Assembly: GCA_012845835.1 (NCBI GenBank)
Contig: JABAKD010000021.1
Location: 13,246,295-13,310,294 of the forward strand
DNA from: Undaria pinnatifida
Lineage: Eukaryota; Sar; Phaeophyceae; Laminariales; Alariaceae
Length of the DNA: 64,000 nt
Direction: 5' to 3'
Shown here: one piece after another, positions 48,360-58,482 of the stretch
Numbering within the stretch: the stretch's first letter is position 1
How the letters are laid out: every line of letters starts with the position of its first letter
Notes under the pieces: generated by a model
Databases searched by the model: none
What the model was told of the DNA's origin: nothing
The model's input: only the letters and a program-made list of their open reading frames with translations
Position numbers and translations under genes: made by a program

Positions 48360-51300
48360 ATGACTCGCAGCACTCGCTCAGCCAACACGCCCGCCACCAA
48401 CAAGTCGTCCAACGTTGGAGGTGGGTCTACCTCTGCTGAAGAATCGAAGTCTTCCGACCCTCCTCGCCGGTCCAACCTCAACGGAACGCCTGTTCTCCAC
48501 CTGGTGACAACCGCTGATCTGCCGGGTTCAGCCGAAGGAGCCTCGTCCGCTGGCACGGCTTCTTCTCGCATCGGAGGTAAGCCCACCGCATGTAGCAAGA
48601 GTGGGTACCTTTCACGCGGGTTCTAGCACATATCCGTCCCGTAAAAATAGTTTGGACACGTGCAAGTAGAAGCCACACAGATTTGAAACTATCAACAAAC
48701 GTCGTGGTGTTTGCATTTTGAGCATTTTTGTTGGATGGTGCAGTTTTCCACACCCACCCGGCCAGAGATTGAAGCACATGAAAATTATCAAAACAGATAC
48801 ACCAGAGGCGTGCACACCCCAGGTTTAGCCATCAATGCTGAAACATGATTTGGTTGCATGTCCATCCCGTAACGACAGTTTGCGCATGTTCAAGAACGTA
48901 GCACAAATTGGAAACTACGAACGAACGAACATCGTGGTGTTCGCTTTTTTTTGTTGATGCCATTTTCCGCTCTCAGATCTACGAAGCACATGAAAAAAAT
49001 CATAGAAAAAGCAGATACGTCAGCAGCGTGCACACCCCAACTTTAGCCAGCGGCCAGCGATGCTGCAACATGATTTCAAAACACTGATACTTTTGTGGAA
49101 CCTGACGTACCAATACTCCGTTAACTCATCACGTCGTTGTACATACGAAAAACAATGTATTTTTTCTGCACCAAGAAATGCGCGAAATACTGCGGGAAAA
49201 TCTGAGTTTTTTTGCAGGAAACTTTCACCACGTCCTGCATGTAACTCCCATTTGTCCCATGATCCTTTTCTCTGCCCAGGTTCAACTTCTCCTCCTTCCA
49301 CGCCCACCCGGGCCATACAGCTACTCCAGGACACGCCGTCTTCGTCCACGGCCACGCCTGCCCCACGTGCACCTCCGTCGTCACCGAGCACCATCAGGCT
49401 CGTCAAGAAGGGCAAGCAAATCGTCATCGTCCGGACCACGCCCGACTCCCATCCCGTTCCCCCTGAGCGTGACCTCGACTACGCTTGCCCCCGCGACAAC
49501 TGCGGCGTGGCTCTTATGCTCAAGGCCAACAGCAACCTCAAGAAGCAGGTGTGTCCCTTTCATACATAAGCATAGCGTTTGCATGCAACAATAACTTAAC
49601 TCTTTCAATTTTGTCTCCATCAAATTTAACTTTCTTTTTTCTTGCACTCTCACCAAACACAGAAATAGTTTCAGTTCTACGCTTCATATGCATTCAGTAC
49701 CGAAAGATACGGTAGTAGTAGCTATCGATAATACGAGCGACACTTGACAGATATAACTACAGTCAGCCGTACGCGTTTTTCTTTTTTCTTGCACTCTCAC
49801 CAAACACTACAGGAGGAATAGTTTCAGTTCTTCGACTAAAAACATATATGCTTCACATCAATGCATGTTACAAACATACAGTAGTAGCTGTCGCTAAAAC
49901 AAGCGAGGCTTGATAGATATAACTATCCGTGTGCGTCCACGTTTGGGAATAGAGTAAACACCAAACTGGTTGGTAGCATAGTTCATTTTGGCAGCTGTTC
50001 TACTCTGTGAAAAGTTTTTGGCTGCGCGCTTTGCAAACACAGACAGACAGACGACATGGCTTGCACAACGCCTCCGAGAGTTCGGCACACATGCAGCAGT
50101 CACGGTTTTTTTTTTGTTATAGTTGCGTGGGAACCGGTGTTTTTTTTTTTCGTGTGGTCTGGCCTTACAGACCAGCCTATTTTCAAGTGATCCCACGCCA
50201 CCGAAAGTACAGCACACACACGCGTTTTTTTGTCTGTGTACGAACGCTGTTTTTTTTTTCCTGTGACCTGGCCTAAAGACCAGTCTATTCTAATTCCAGC
50301 CCTCCTTCCTACAGACCTTTACCACCAAGGCCTGCAACTCGCATCGTATTTCCGCGTCTTCACCAACTACATATATCTTCATCTTGATCATCCTTTCTTT
50401 CTGCGATCACACGCTTACACCACCTGTACAACATTCCCACTCCTTTGTGTTTATGTAAACACAGGACTACCCCGTCTGCCGTCGCATCCTGTCTGGCAAC
50501 TGCGCCTTCTCCGGCCTGAGGGTGCGCTACGGAGACATGGTCTGCTGGTGGTTCTGCGCTGGCGAGCTCATCATTGGAGAGTGCGTGTGGGCCTACGCCA
50601 TCCCTAGTGAGTGCTACAACTTTGGTATGCCATAGCCTTTGATTCAGCGCACGTTTTTTCGTGTACGTTGGCATAGATAAACAAACACCGTTGTTATCTT
50701 TCACACATACTACATCAAGTTATACCCTATATTTTACGTAACATTGAGGCACCATACGTTCAAAGATACTTCGTATATTGATAAATATCCAATATTTGTC
50801 ATCCAGAAAAGACAATAATCCACCAATAATCTGAATTTACCCTTACACATGATTTTGCTCTGTGATTTTTTTTACAACCAACCCTATTGTAAGAGTTCCA
50901 CTACTCACTAAACTTTCATACCCTGTGACCCTTCGCCCACCAACAGACAGCGGCGAGCCCCCCCAGTGGGCAAACTGGTGCTTGCACATCGGCGACTGCC
51001 TCCTCGCCACTGACGCCGAGGGCGTCCACACCAACGTCCGCCTCGCTGGAGAAGAGGACGTAAGTACACACAAAGTACATATTTTTCGTGTTCTGATGCT
51101 TGCGCCTTTTCGTCATATGGTATACCACACGCTGCCCATCAATCATGTTGCTTTGTGTGAACCTGATCTTGGTGCTGCTGTAAAGCAATATTTTTCCTTT
51201 GTCTTTGTATCAGGTGTTACTTTCTAAAATACACACGTATTCCGCTCCTGCTTTTGCTTTTCGTTTCCATCCGAGCACCAAAAATAAACGCTTCATCGTC

Positions 51301-51785
51301 ACATGCTACATCTTTTCTGAGACAAGAACCTATCCACTTTCCTTAAACTAAGTTCAAAAATTATTTTCCTTCAAATTTATTTTCCTTTCAAGTTGCACAC
51401 AACAGGTAAAGCCTGCCAGATTTTATTTATGGCTGACGATTACACTCAACAATCACACTTTCCCTCCACACCCATTTTGCCCTTAATTTCCTCTGTACAA
51501 ATTCTTCAGGTGGGTAAGAGGTGCCGCCAGTGCAAGCGCGACGACCCAGCCATCCTCGAGACCGACCAGCTGGTCGCCGAGAGCGCTACCCCGTTCCGCA
51601 TCGGGTGCGCCGTCAAGCTCCGCAAGGAGTGGGAGGCGACCGTCAACGCCACCGCTGACGCGCGCAAGGCCAAGTTCAGCGCCAACAACGCCGCCAAGAA
51701 CGTGGCCAGGGCCGCCTTCGAGGAGGCCAGCCCCGAGAAGCCTCGCCAGGCGCTCGCCAAGGGCACCAAGCTTGACTTCTCCTGA
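48360..51785 (+). CDS. Five-exon gene inside Helitron A, Cys-rich protein of unknown function
   Basis: Exons 48360-48576, 49280-49548, 50465-50606, 50947-51059 and 51510-51785; coding length 1017 bp, 338 residues, stop TGA. All four introns (703, 916, 340, 450 bp) are GT-AG, with donors GTAAGC, GTGTGT, GTGAGT and GTAAGT and T-rich 3' ends. Exon phases (1, 0, 1, 0) join without a break. Exons are GC-rich with C/G third positions; introns are AT-rich. The N-terminal ~125 residues are Ser/Thr/Pro-rich and probably disordered. The middle has Cys clusters and aromatics (YACPRDNC, YPVCRRILSGNC, VCWWFCAGELIIGEC, WCLHIGDC, KRCRQCKRDD) that could bind zinc. The C-terminus is Ala/Lys-rich and helical. 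Family not recognised. It could be a captured host gene or a Helitron accessory gene; an RPA-like role cannot be shown from sequence. The intact frame contrasts with the dead helicase 107 bp downstream. Confidence 0.7.
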
Positions 51786-53039
51786 GCCGTGGAGGCTCTT
51801 GCATTGAGGGGAAAAGTCTCCTCTCTGTCATCGACTTAGTATATGAGCCTAGTGTATTGACTTAGACCTGCCATCTTTGGCTGAACAGGCTGATGAGTGA
51901 AGGTAGAGAAAGGGGAGATGACTCTTCTTTGCGTGGTGTTTTGAGGTTCGGCAATTTAGATGTGCAGTTACCAACGACTTTTCAATTCAAGTACTTGAGT
52001 TTGGGCGACAAACGGAACAAGACCTGCAAGTTTTGTAGCGCAAAAACGTGGAAAGAAGAGAGTATAAACTGTTGCGGACACGGCAAGTACGTTGTGCATG
52101 GGCTTAAGCCGTTACCTCCCGGTGTTTTGAACGCTTTCAGTTCTCCTGAGTTTTTCCGAATTCAAAGAAGATACAACAATCTTTTTTCTTTCACATGTCT
52201 TGGTGCTAGCCCTGGCAAGGCTTGGGTCACGATGAAGGGGCCATCGATGATGAAACTTCACAGAAGGCCATACCATCGTATCATGGACAGTTTTGAAAAT
52301 TCCTACAACAATATCGTCACAAACACGTCACAAACAACGCTCGCATGTACATTTACGATCACGAGCTACAAAATACCGGCCGTTCTCTTCATCTTAACGG
52401 AGAAACAGTAATATTTATTGCTCAACAGCTACGCCAGCACAACTCTTGGGTGAAGCAATATCGCGCACTTCTTCACGAGATAGACAACTCCGACGAAGAC
52501 AACATGAGCATTTCTTTTCAACAAAGCTCACGCGTTACTCCAACGGCAAGAACAGAAATAGCGGCCTTGCTATACAAAGACAACTCCGACGAACCAGGGA
52601 AAAGAACGAGATCGAAGCACACAGGAGTGTTCGATGTATATCTAGTTCTGAAGCGATGTGGCATAAGTTCGGTTTCCATACGAACGATAGGTTTCCATCC
52701 GTCAACCTTCTATACGTACACCACGATGGTGAGCAGCCTGTTATTCACGATGAGGCCGACGAACCAGCGGAACGGCAGACCGCAGCCAACAACGCCGTTT
52801 CCCAACTAATGAGATATTTCGGCCGCCCCAATAACCCCCGGTGTCCACACTTAACTTATCAGGAGTATTTTGAAAGGTTTTCTGTGGAGAAGGACCAACG
52901 TTCAAGGAAAAGAGGGAGGACATCATCTCAGGACAATTCTGACGATGAAGATAACTCGTCAGACCCTTCTTATTTGCGTGATCGATACGGAAACTATGTT
53001 CATCAAAAAATTAAACCTAACGTCAGCAGGATTCAGTAA

Positions 53040-54374
53040 ATGAGCCCGGATCAGGGAGACATTTGGTTCTTGCGTCTATTGTTGCTCAAACGTTCAGCGT
53101 ACAGTTTCAGACAACTGAGGTGCATCGACGACATTGAGTACGAATCTTGCGAGAAGTGCGCCAGAGAACTTGGCCTTATACACAACGTCGACGAATACAC
53201 CATCTGCCTTCAAGAGGCAATGGAGTTTTCCACTGCCAGAGAACTACGTCAACTATTCGTGACACTTATTCTTCATGGAGCATCTGCAGCACTACTGTGG
53301 GAAATATTTGAAGATGATTTCTCTCTAGATTTTGCAACAACAATGACACGCAACGCCAGCGCTACCGCCGCTCTAAAGCACATTGACCTTATGCTAGCCA
53401 AACACAGACGTTCTACAAATCAATTTGGCCTTCCGACGGTTACGCATGATAACACAGATTATGACCGTTTGCTAAATGCATTCAACAGGTCAGAACAAGC
53501 TGAAGTATATCGAGTTATGAGCCCAAACTTAACCAACAAACAGAAGCACATCTTCGACAAAGTTACTACCAACGCGTTACACAACAAGGGAGGTGTTTAC
53601 ATGATCGATGCACCAGCAGGCACAGGCAAGAGCTACACCATATGCGCCATTTCTTCCTACCTTCGGGCCCAGGGAAAATTAGTATTTTGCGCAGCATCTA
53701 CAGGTATCGCGGCCCTACTACTTCCAGGTGGTCTCACCGCCCATTCCACTTTCAAGTTGCCCTTCGGAGATGATGCTACTGAAGGCAGCATTTGCGGAGT
53801 CAAGGCCGAGTCTCAGCGTGCGGAAGTACTCAAACGAGCATCCTTGATTGTTTGGGATGAGGTTGTCATGTCTTCCAAGTATTCACCGGAAGCACTGCAC
53901 TTAACTCTGCAAGACCGGTGCCAAAACGACCTCCCATTTAGTGGCAAGACAATCCTATTTAGCGGAGATTATCGTCAGGTTGCGCCTGTTGTCAAGTACG
54001 GCACCGAGGAAGAAATTGTTGAGCAAGCTTTCCTTTCTTCCTATTTGTGGAAACACGTTGAAAGATTCCGGCTGACCAAGTCAATGAGAAACAAAGACGA
54101 CCTACCGTACGCAAAGACTGTTTTAGCCATTGGAGAAGGCAAGGTAGAACCCGTGCAACTCAAAGACGGTTCTGTCGCATTACCGCTCAAACACACCATC
54201 ACCAACGACGACGGTTCTCAGACTGTGTGCTCTGTTGATGGTACCACCAACTTCGAAGACCTCATACACAAAGTTTACCCAGATCTGCTAGACGTTGACC
54301 ATAGTACTTACAACGATAGGGCGATCCTCGCCGCTACCAACGACAACGTCGACACCATCAACAACTTTATCTGA
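53040..54374 (+). pseudogene. Pif1-type helicase core of the Helitron gene, first half
   Basis: Open frame between two nonsense codons. It begins MSPDQGDIWFLRLLLLKR, the standard start of the region linking Rep to helicase, so the ATG here is internal to the ancestral protein. Helicase motifs in order: Walker A DAPAGTGKSYT (about 53610-53640), Ia FCAASTGIAALLLPGG-TAHS, Walker B LIVWDEVVM (about 53845), motif III ILFSGDYRQVAPVV (about 53950) and IV RLTKSMRN (about 54070). Ends ILAATNDNVDTINNFI then TGA. The catalytic residues of these motifs are all kept. Confidence 0.85.
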
Positions 54375-54380
54375 GACAAA

Positions 54381-55592
54381 ATGCATGGCCGCATACATCA
54401 TCAGCTCAGTTCCGACAAGATAGTTACCGACAACGACGACATGCCTGATGTTGTATCTGTTGAATACCTCAACAGAATAGATGTCGCTGGGACACCGCCT
54501 CACGATCTCAGCTTGAAGATAGGCGCGCTGGTTCTGTTCATTAGAAATATCAACTTCGATAACGGACTCGTCAATGGCAAGAGAGGTATCATACGTGGTG
54601 CATCACGACGCATTATTGACGTCGAGGTTATCTGTGACGGATCACCTATCGTTAAAATCCCACGCATTTGTTTCGAGATTAAGGTTGGGTCTGGTGGTAT
54701 CACATTCCACCGTTACCAATTCCCCGTCCGACTCTGCTACGCCATGTCAATAAACAAAGCGCAAGGACAAACATTACCGCAAGTTGGCCTTGATCCCAGA
54801 GGCGATGTCTTCTGTCATGGACAACTCTACGTCGCACTAAGTCGGACAACATGTCGTGACAACATACTTTGCTTGGTCCACCCCGACCGTCTTATTGATA
54901 ACGTCCCACACGTGCACAACGTTGTCTACTCAGACTTTATCATCGCTGCCACAGGTCAACCTCCACCCACATTTGCTTTGCATTCAAGCGCGCGGGGAAA
55001 CATACTGGCAACAGAAAACACACAACAAATTGACACCAATGATTCCTCTAACAGCAGCGACAGCAGTACAAACCCATCACACAGCGAAAATGATCAAGAC
55101 AACAACAGCGGCAACAATAACAATTCTGGTCAATGGTCCATTATTCCCGAGATTGGTGATGGTGCATGTTTATTAAGATGTATCTCGCGTCGTGTGCACA
55201 ACAACCCAGCTTTACATCACATCGTCCGTGCACATATTATTGCCCACATCACAACTAATTTGTACACCGTTATCCCAGGATCAGGTTTCAACACTTTCCA
55301 CGACAGCATCTTAGCTGGAGCAAATCAAGAACTTGTCGAAGTCGCTGGATCTCAACCTACTACATATTCGAGTGTCGAATAGTATCTCCACTTCATGTCA
55401 CAGCCTTACGCATATGCTACGAACGTAGAAATATTTGCTGCCACGCAGTTATACGGAGTGGACTTTCGAATAACTTATCACACCGAGCCTCAGCAATATC
55501 CCAACCCTCCTCCTCAAAAATATCTGTGATATCTTATATTATTCACATTCTTTCCACTACGCATCCCTCCGATATACACCTTCTGCATAAAT
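54381..55592 (+). pseudogene. Helicase C-terminal motifs and OTU domain
   Basis: Same frame as the segment before it, one stop codon later (the stop at 54372-54374 is in place of a likely CGA). Motifs: GALVLFIRNINFDNGLVNGK, then PVRLCYAMSINKAQGQTL (motif V, about 54730) and GQLYVALSRTT (motif VI, about 54825). After a Ser/Asn/Asp-rich linker (about 55010-55130) comes an OTU-type domain: EIGDGACLLRCISRRV with the putative catalytic Cys at about 55165, then a TAG (55380-55382), then YLHFMSQPYAYATNVEIFAA, and after the 55515 frameshift the FHY pair with the likely catalytic His (about 55552). Confidence 0.8.
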
Positions 55593-55628
55593 ACTTCATC
55601 ATCAGTTGTAGTCATTCGACTTGCGTCG

Positions 55629-55660
55629 CCCCCGGGAGGCACGTGTCCACCTCCCGAAGG
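55629..55660 (+). other. Helitron A 3' terminal hairpin
   Basis: Core stem CGGGAGG (55633-55639) pairs with CCTCCCG (55650-55656); the 10-base loop contains CACGTG. Two mismatches outward, then CC/GG. It ends about 13 bases before the element end at 55669, the usual place for the Helitron 3' hairpin. The same hairpin is at the 3' end of nested Helitron B (45898-45935, minus strand). Confidence 0.75.
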
Positions 55661-55669
55661 GGAACCTTG

Positions 55670-56037
55670 TACCGTCTATGATGTTGGATTCAGTATCAGA
55701 TTTTGAATACCTTGATATCCACGAGCCGTAACTGTCAATTTGTTTGAACCACACCCATTGGGTATGGATGGTTCGAGGTGATATGTTGAGGAATAGGGTT
55801 GGGTAGTGGGTGTGTGTTGGTTGGTCGTGAGTACGTGTCGTGGTTTTGGGGTAGGGACAGTTCGTGTAGCTGCTGTTTGAGGTGTTTTGAGAGAGGATCG
55901 TTGGCCATCAACCAGTGAGTTTCGGTTTGGCTGGCGAGGAGGTGAGATTTCTCACTTGTTGTAGGTGTAGAACGTAAAATGCGTTTTTTTCATACCGTCT
56001 ATGATATTGGATTCGGTATCAGACCTTTGGATACCTT
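55670..56037. repeat. Satellite remnant between Helitron A and the copia element
   Basis: It completes the monomer split at 43954, continues through one more (ACCGTCTATG box at about 55995) and stops after GGTATCAGACC-TTGGATACCTT, where the copia 5' LTR begins. The sequence resembles the late part of the array (42-44 kb), confirming that the two sides were once contiguous. Confidence 0.9.
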
Positions 56038-56563
56038 TGTTGGACGTACTCACTCCATTGTCAGATTGCAAACGAGAATCCGTCAAAAAAATGGATCGGA
56101 GAATTTTGGGGGCTTCGTATATGTGTGGGATGGATCTCCACAAGGGGATTTTGTGTTGTGGGTTTTATGTGCCCGAATAATATCACTCCATTTTTCGACT
56201 CTATTTTTGCCTTTCCCTTGTGTCTTCTCTGTGTCTCTTCCACGGCTACCACGCCAAGGGCTACCACGCCCCATCTATATTGCAAGGGCTATCACGCCTT
56301 CACCACTGCACGGCTACCACTCCTGTGTATTTACATCCCGGCTATCACGTCACAGCACCGAGTTCCATTTCCGGGTTATCACACCTGAGCTATCACGCTT
56401 CACCACACACGTACCGGGTAAATCGGGTTATCACATCCGCCTTAGTTAGTAGTTTGTAGTTTACCGATCACCGGTTATTACGCCACCTTCCTCCTCCACC
56501 TACACCACCACCGGGGCGCCACACGTACCAACCTACTACACACGCTAGCGACATCGATCTTCA
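56038..56563 (+). repeat. Copia 5' LTR
   Basis: Starts TGTTGGACGTACTC at 56038; shared with the 3' LTR from 63517. The 3' limit is estimated at a CA near 56563. A TGG at 56573 (TGGGTTATGCG) could begin the primer binding site; I cannot name the tRNA. The LTR contains a cluster of GGYTAYCACGCC-like boxes (listed separately). Confidence 0.8.
56243..56487 (+). promoter_or_regulatory. Cluster of about nine GGYTAYCACGCC boxes in the LTR
   Basis: Near-identical 12-mers recur at irregular spacing: GGCTACCACGCC twice, GGCTATCACGCC, GGCTACCACTCC, GGCTATCACGTC, GGTTATCACACC, AGCTATCACGCT, GGTTATCACATC and GGTTATTACGCC. The set is kept in the 3' LTR (63722-63967) with a few changes. Repeated short boxes in an LTR are typical of transcription-factor sites, which is an inference here. 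Confidence 0.5.
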
Positions 56564-56596
56564 ACGAACGAGTGGGTTATGCGTTGCTAAGCGCCA

Positions 56597-58480
56597 ATGA
56601 GGAGAACCGACACAAGACCTTCGTCGGGGGAAAGATTCAGCACCCCTCCCGGCGGAGTAGGCAACGGGGGAGAGGGACGCGAGTCCTCCTCCGCCAATGT
56701 ACAACACCATGGAGGAGAGGGACGCGAGTCCTTCCCCGCCAATGAACAACATCATGAAACAACAGCAGCAACAACAGCAGCGGCAGCTCCATCAGCAACT
56801 TCATCGAACATGATCGCGGACCTAGCCAACGCCCCTCGCCAAGTACTGCAGATGACCAACGAGAGAGGGCCAACCGCCCCAACAGCAGGCACGTACGAGT
56901 CTAGACCCATAGAAATCCGTCAGAAAAATGAAATTCTTGCTTGGTCTGGAAAGTTTGAGAGCGGGCAAAGTGTTGGATCAGCTTTCTGTGTTTTCCGAGG
57001 TTCTGTTCTTTCCTGGGTCTCATCTGAAGGGTTGATGGACGTATTGAGGGGAGAATCGATACCAGTGGGGGTTCCCGATGTAGACCTGTCACGACTCAGG
57101 AGTTACTTTGGGAAGGAGAGAGTAGATAAGTCTCTCAAGCTATGGTCACAACTTATCGCAAAAATCACAGCCCAACCAGTCCAAGAAATGATTTTTGCTG
57201 CGGGGTCACCCCAAGAAGCGTGGAGGGTGTTTGAGTCTCTCTACGCTGTCAAGAGTGAACATGAGAAGGAGATAGTAGAGGATGAATGGAACAAACTGAG
57301 GCAGGAGGAGGGAGAGAGCATCATGTCATTTTACGGTAGGGCAAACGCCATTAGGATGAAGCTGGAATCATACGGAGATAAGCGACCAGACGCATCTATG
57401 TGCAAACATATTGCCCGTAGAATGATACCATCTTTTAAGCTCTGTAGTGACCACGTGCTTCTCCTTCCCGATCTTTCGAGTCGTACCATGGAAGATTTGC
57501 TCAGGAGAGCTTCTCACGAGCTGGAGCGCAATGGGAGCTCAAGAGAAGAGAGAGAGGAGACAAGGCATGCCCTGACCGCTCCCGGCGTAGGTCGGGGCGA
57601 CCGGGGTGGGAGGAATGCTGGTGATCGGGGGTATGGGGAGCGCGACCGAACGTACATATACTGCGCGCATCACGGCGAGGGGCAAGGCCACAACACCCCC
57701 GAATGCATCGTCATGCGTCGAGAATTCGACAGATACTACGGTGATTTCCACGAATCCTGCAGTCGCGGGGACTCGGGCCGTACGCCGGACGCGGAGGTGG
57801 GCGCGGGGCGGAGGGTAAATATCGACAGCAACCGTACTCAAACGACTCGGGTGGGCGTTGGAGTCGGGGCCACCCGCCGGAGCAGCAGAGAACGCCGCCG
57901 CCAGGACACGGACCCGGGCCTGGGGGGTATGCGAACACCTACCATCAACCGTACCCCAACGACTCGGGTGCGCGTTGGAGTCGGGGCCACCCGCCGGAGC
58001 AGCAGAGAACGCCGCCGCCAGGACACGGACCCGGGTCTGGCGGATATGCTAACACCTTCCCCGGACGAAGTGGTCACGACCGCCATCATCATTCGGGCGG
58101 GCGCGGCCGAGGCAGGGGCGAGGGCTTCGGGCAGGTGCCACCGCCTAATTTTCCGTCTAAATCGCCGCCGAATTTTTCGTCTAATATTCCGCCTGGAAAC
58201 TTCCCCAACGCACCGCGGCACGCATTTGCGGCCGATTATCCCTACGAGAACGAACACATGGGATTCTCGGGGTGAGGGGAGCCAGCGGGGCACTGGTCAT
58301 CACCACCACCAACAGCGGACTTGGGGACTCCCGAGCAGCAACAACAGCAACAATAACGCCAAGAACAGAAAGAGGGCACGCCTCCTGCCACGTCTACCTC
58401 TACTACTGCAACTCTCTCTTCTCCGGCTCCCTGCGAAGCTCAAGCAAGCGGAGCTCCTCTGCAGCTTTTCATCGCACGTA
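56597..58480 (+). pseudogene. Copia gag, frameshifted C-terminal part
   Basis: ATG at 56597. The first ~75 residues are low-complexity (Gly/Ser, then Thr/Ala). A gag core follows: EILAWSGKFESGQSVGSAF, LKLWSQLIAKITAQPVQEMI, PQEAWRVFESLYAVKSEHEK and ESIMSFYGRANAIRMKLESYG. A zinc-knuckle-like CAHHGEGQGHNTPEC lies at about 57661-57705. Around 57770-57800 the sensible reading moves by one base: the other frame gives a Gly/Pro/His/Arg-rich tail (SRGHPPEQQRTPPPGHGPG repeated, HHHSGGRGRGRG), which reaches a TGA at about 58274. A 117-bp unit is duplicated here (from 57844 and 57961). The long frame continuing to 58486 after 57800 is a shadow. Confidence 0.75.
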
Positions 58481-58482
58481 GT

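Larger units (their letters stand above)
51893..55592 (+). pseudogene. Helitron helicase-OTU protease, Rep domain deleted
   Basis: N-terminal Helitron-type part (51893 on): CKFCSAKTWKEES, CCGHGKY, RRYNNLFSFTCLGA and RPYHRIMDSF, then a frame change near 52340 to MYIYDHELQ. The Rep nuclease block that should follow is missing: ARTEIAALLY runs almost at once into the post-Rep motif EAMWHKFGFH (about 52650), with another frame change near 52600. Then SPDQGDIWFLRLLLLKR, a Pif1-type helicase, and a C-terminal OTU cysteine protease domain. In-frame stops lie at 53037-53039 (TAA), 54372-54374 (TGA) and 55380-55382 (TAG), and there is a one-base insertion near 55515. Helitron proteins normally carry Rep plus helicase; OTU fusions are known. 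Without Rep and with these lesions it cannot drive transposition. Confidence 0.85.
43955..55669 (+). mobile_element. Helitron A, OTU-carrying, defective
   Basis: It interrupts one satellite monomer: TTTTCA up to 43954 and TACCGTCTATG from 55670 rejoin to a perfect monomer sequence. Ends read TATGCATATGTACC at the 5' end and GGGGAACCTTG at the 3' end, with a hairpin finishing 13 bases before the 3' end, as in Helitrons. Insertion is A^T without target duplication, or equivalently TA-flanked; the two cannot be told apart here. The termini differ from canonical TC...CTRR. Contents: 5' region, subterminal direct repeats, nested Helitron B (45893-48038), a five-exon gene (48360-51785), and a broken Helitron helicase-OTU gene (51893-55592). 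Without B it would be about 9.57 kb. Confidence 0.8.

Noticed and set aside
51786..51892. Reading the five-exon gene and the Helitron helicase as one protein
   Set aside because: A TGA ends exon 5 at 51785, no donor-acceptor pair skipping it is evident, and codon use differs between the two.
57858..58293. Minus-strand Arg-rich frames of up to 151 codons over the gag tail
   Set aside because: Shadows of the gag repeats; GC-rich DNA leaves several frames open.
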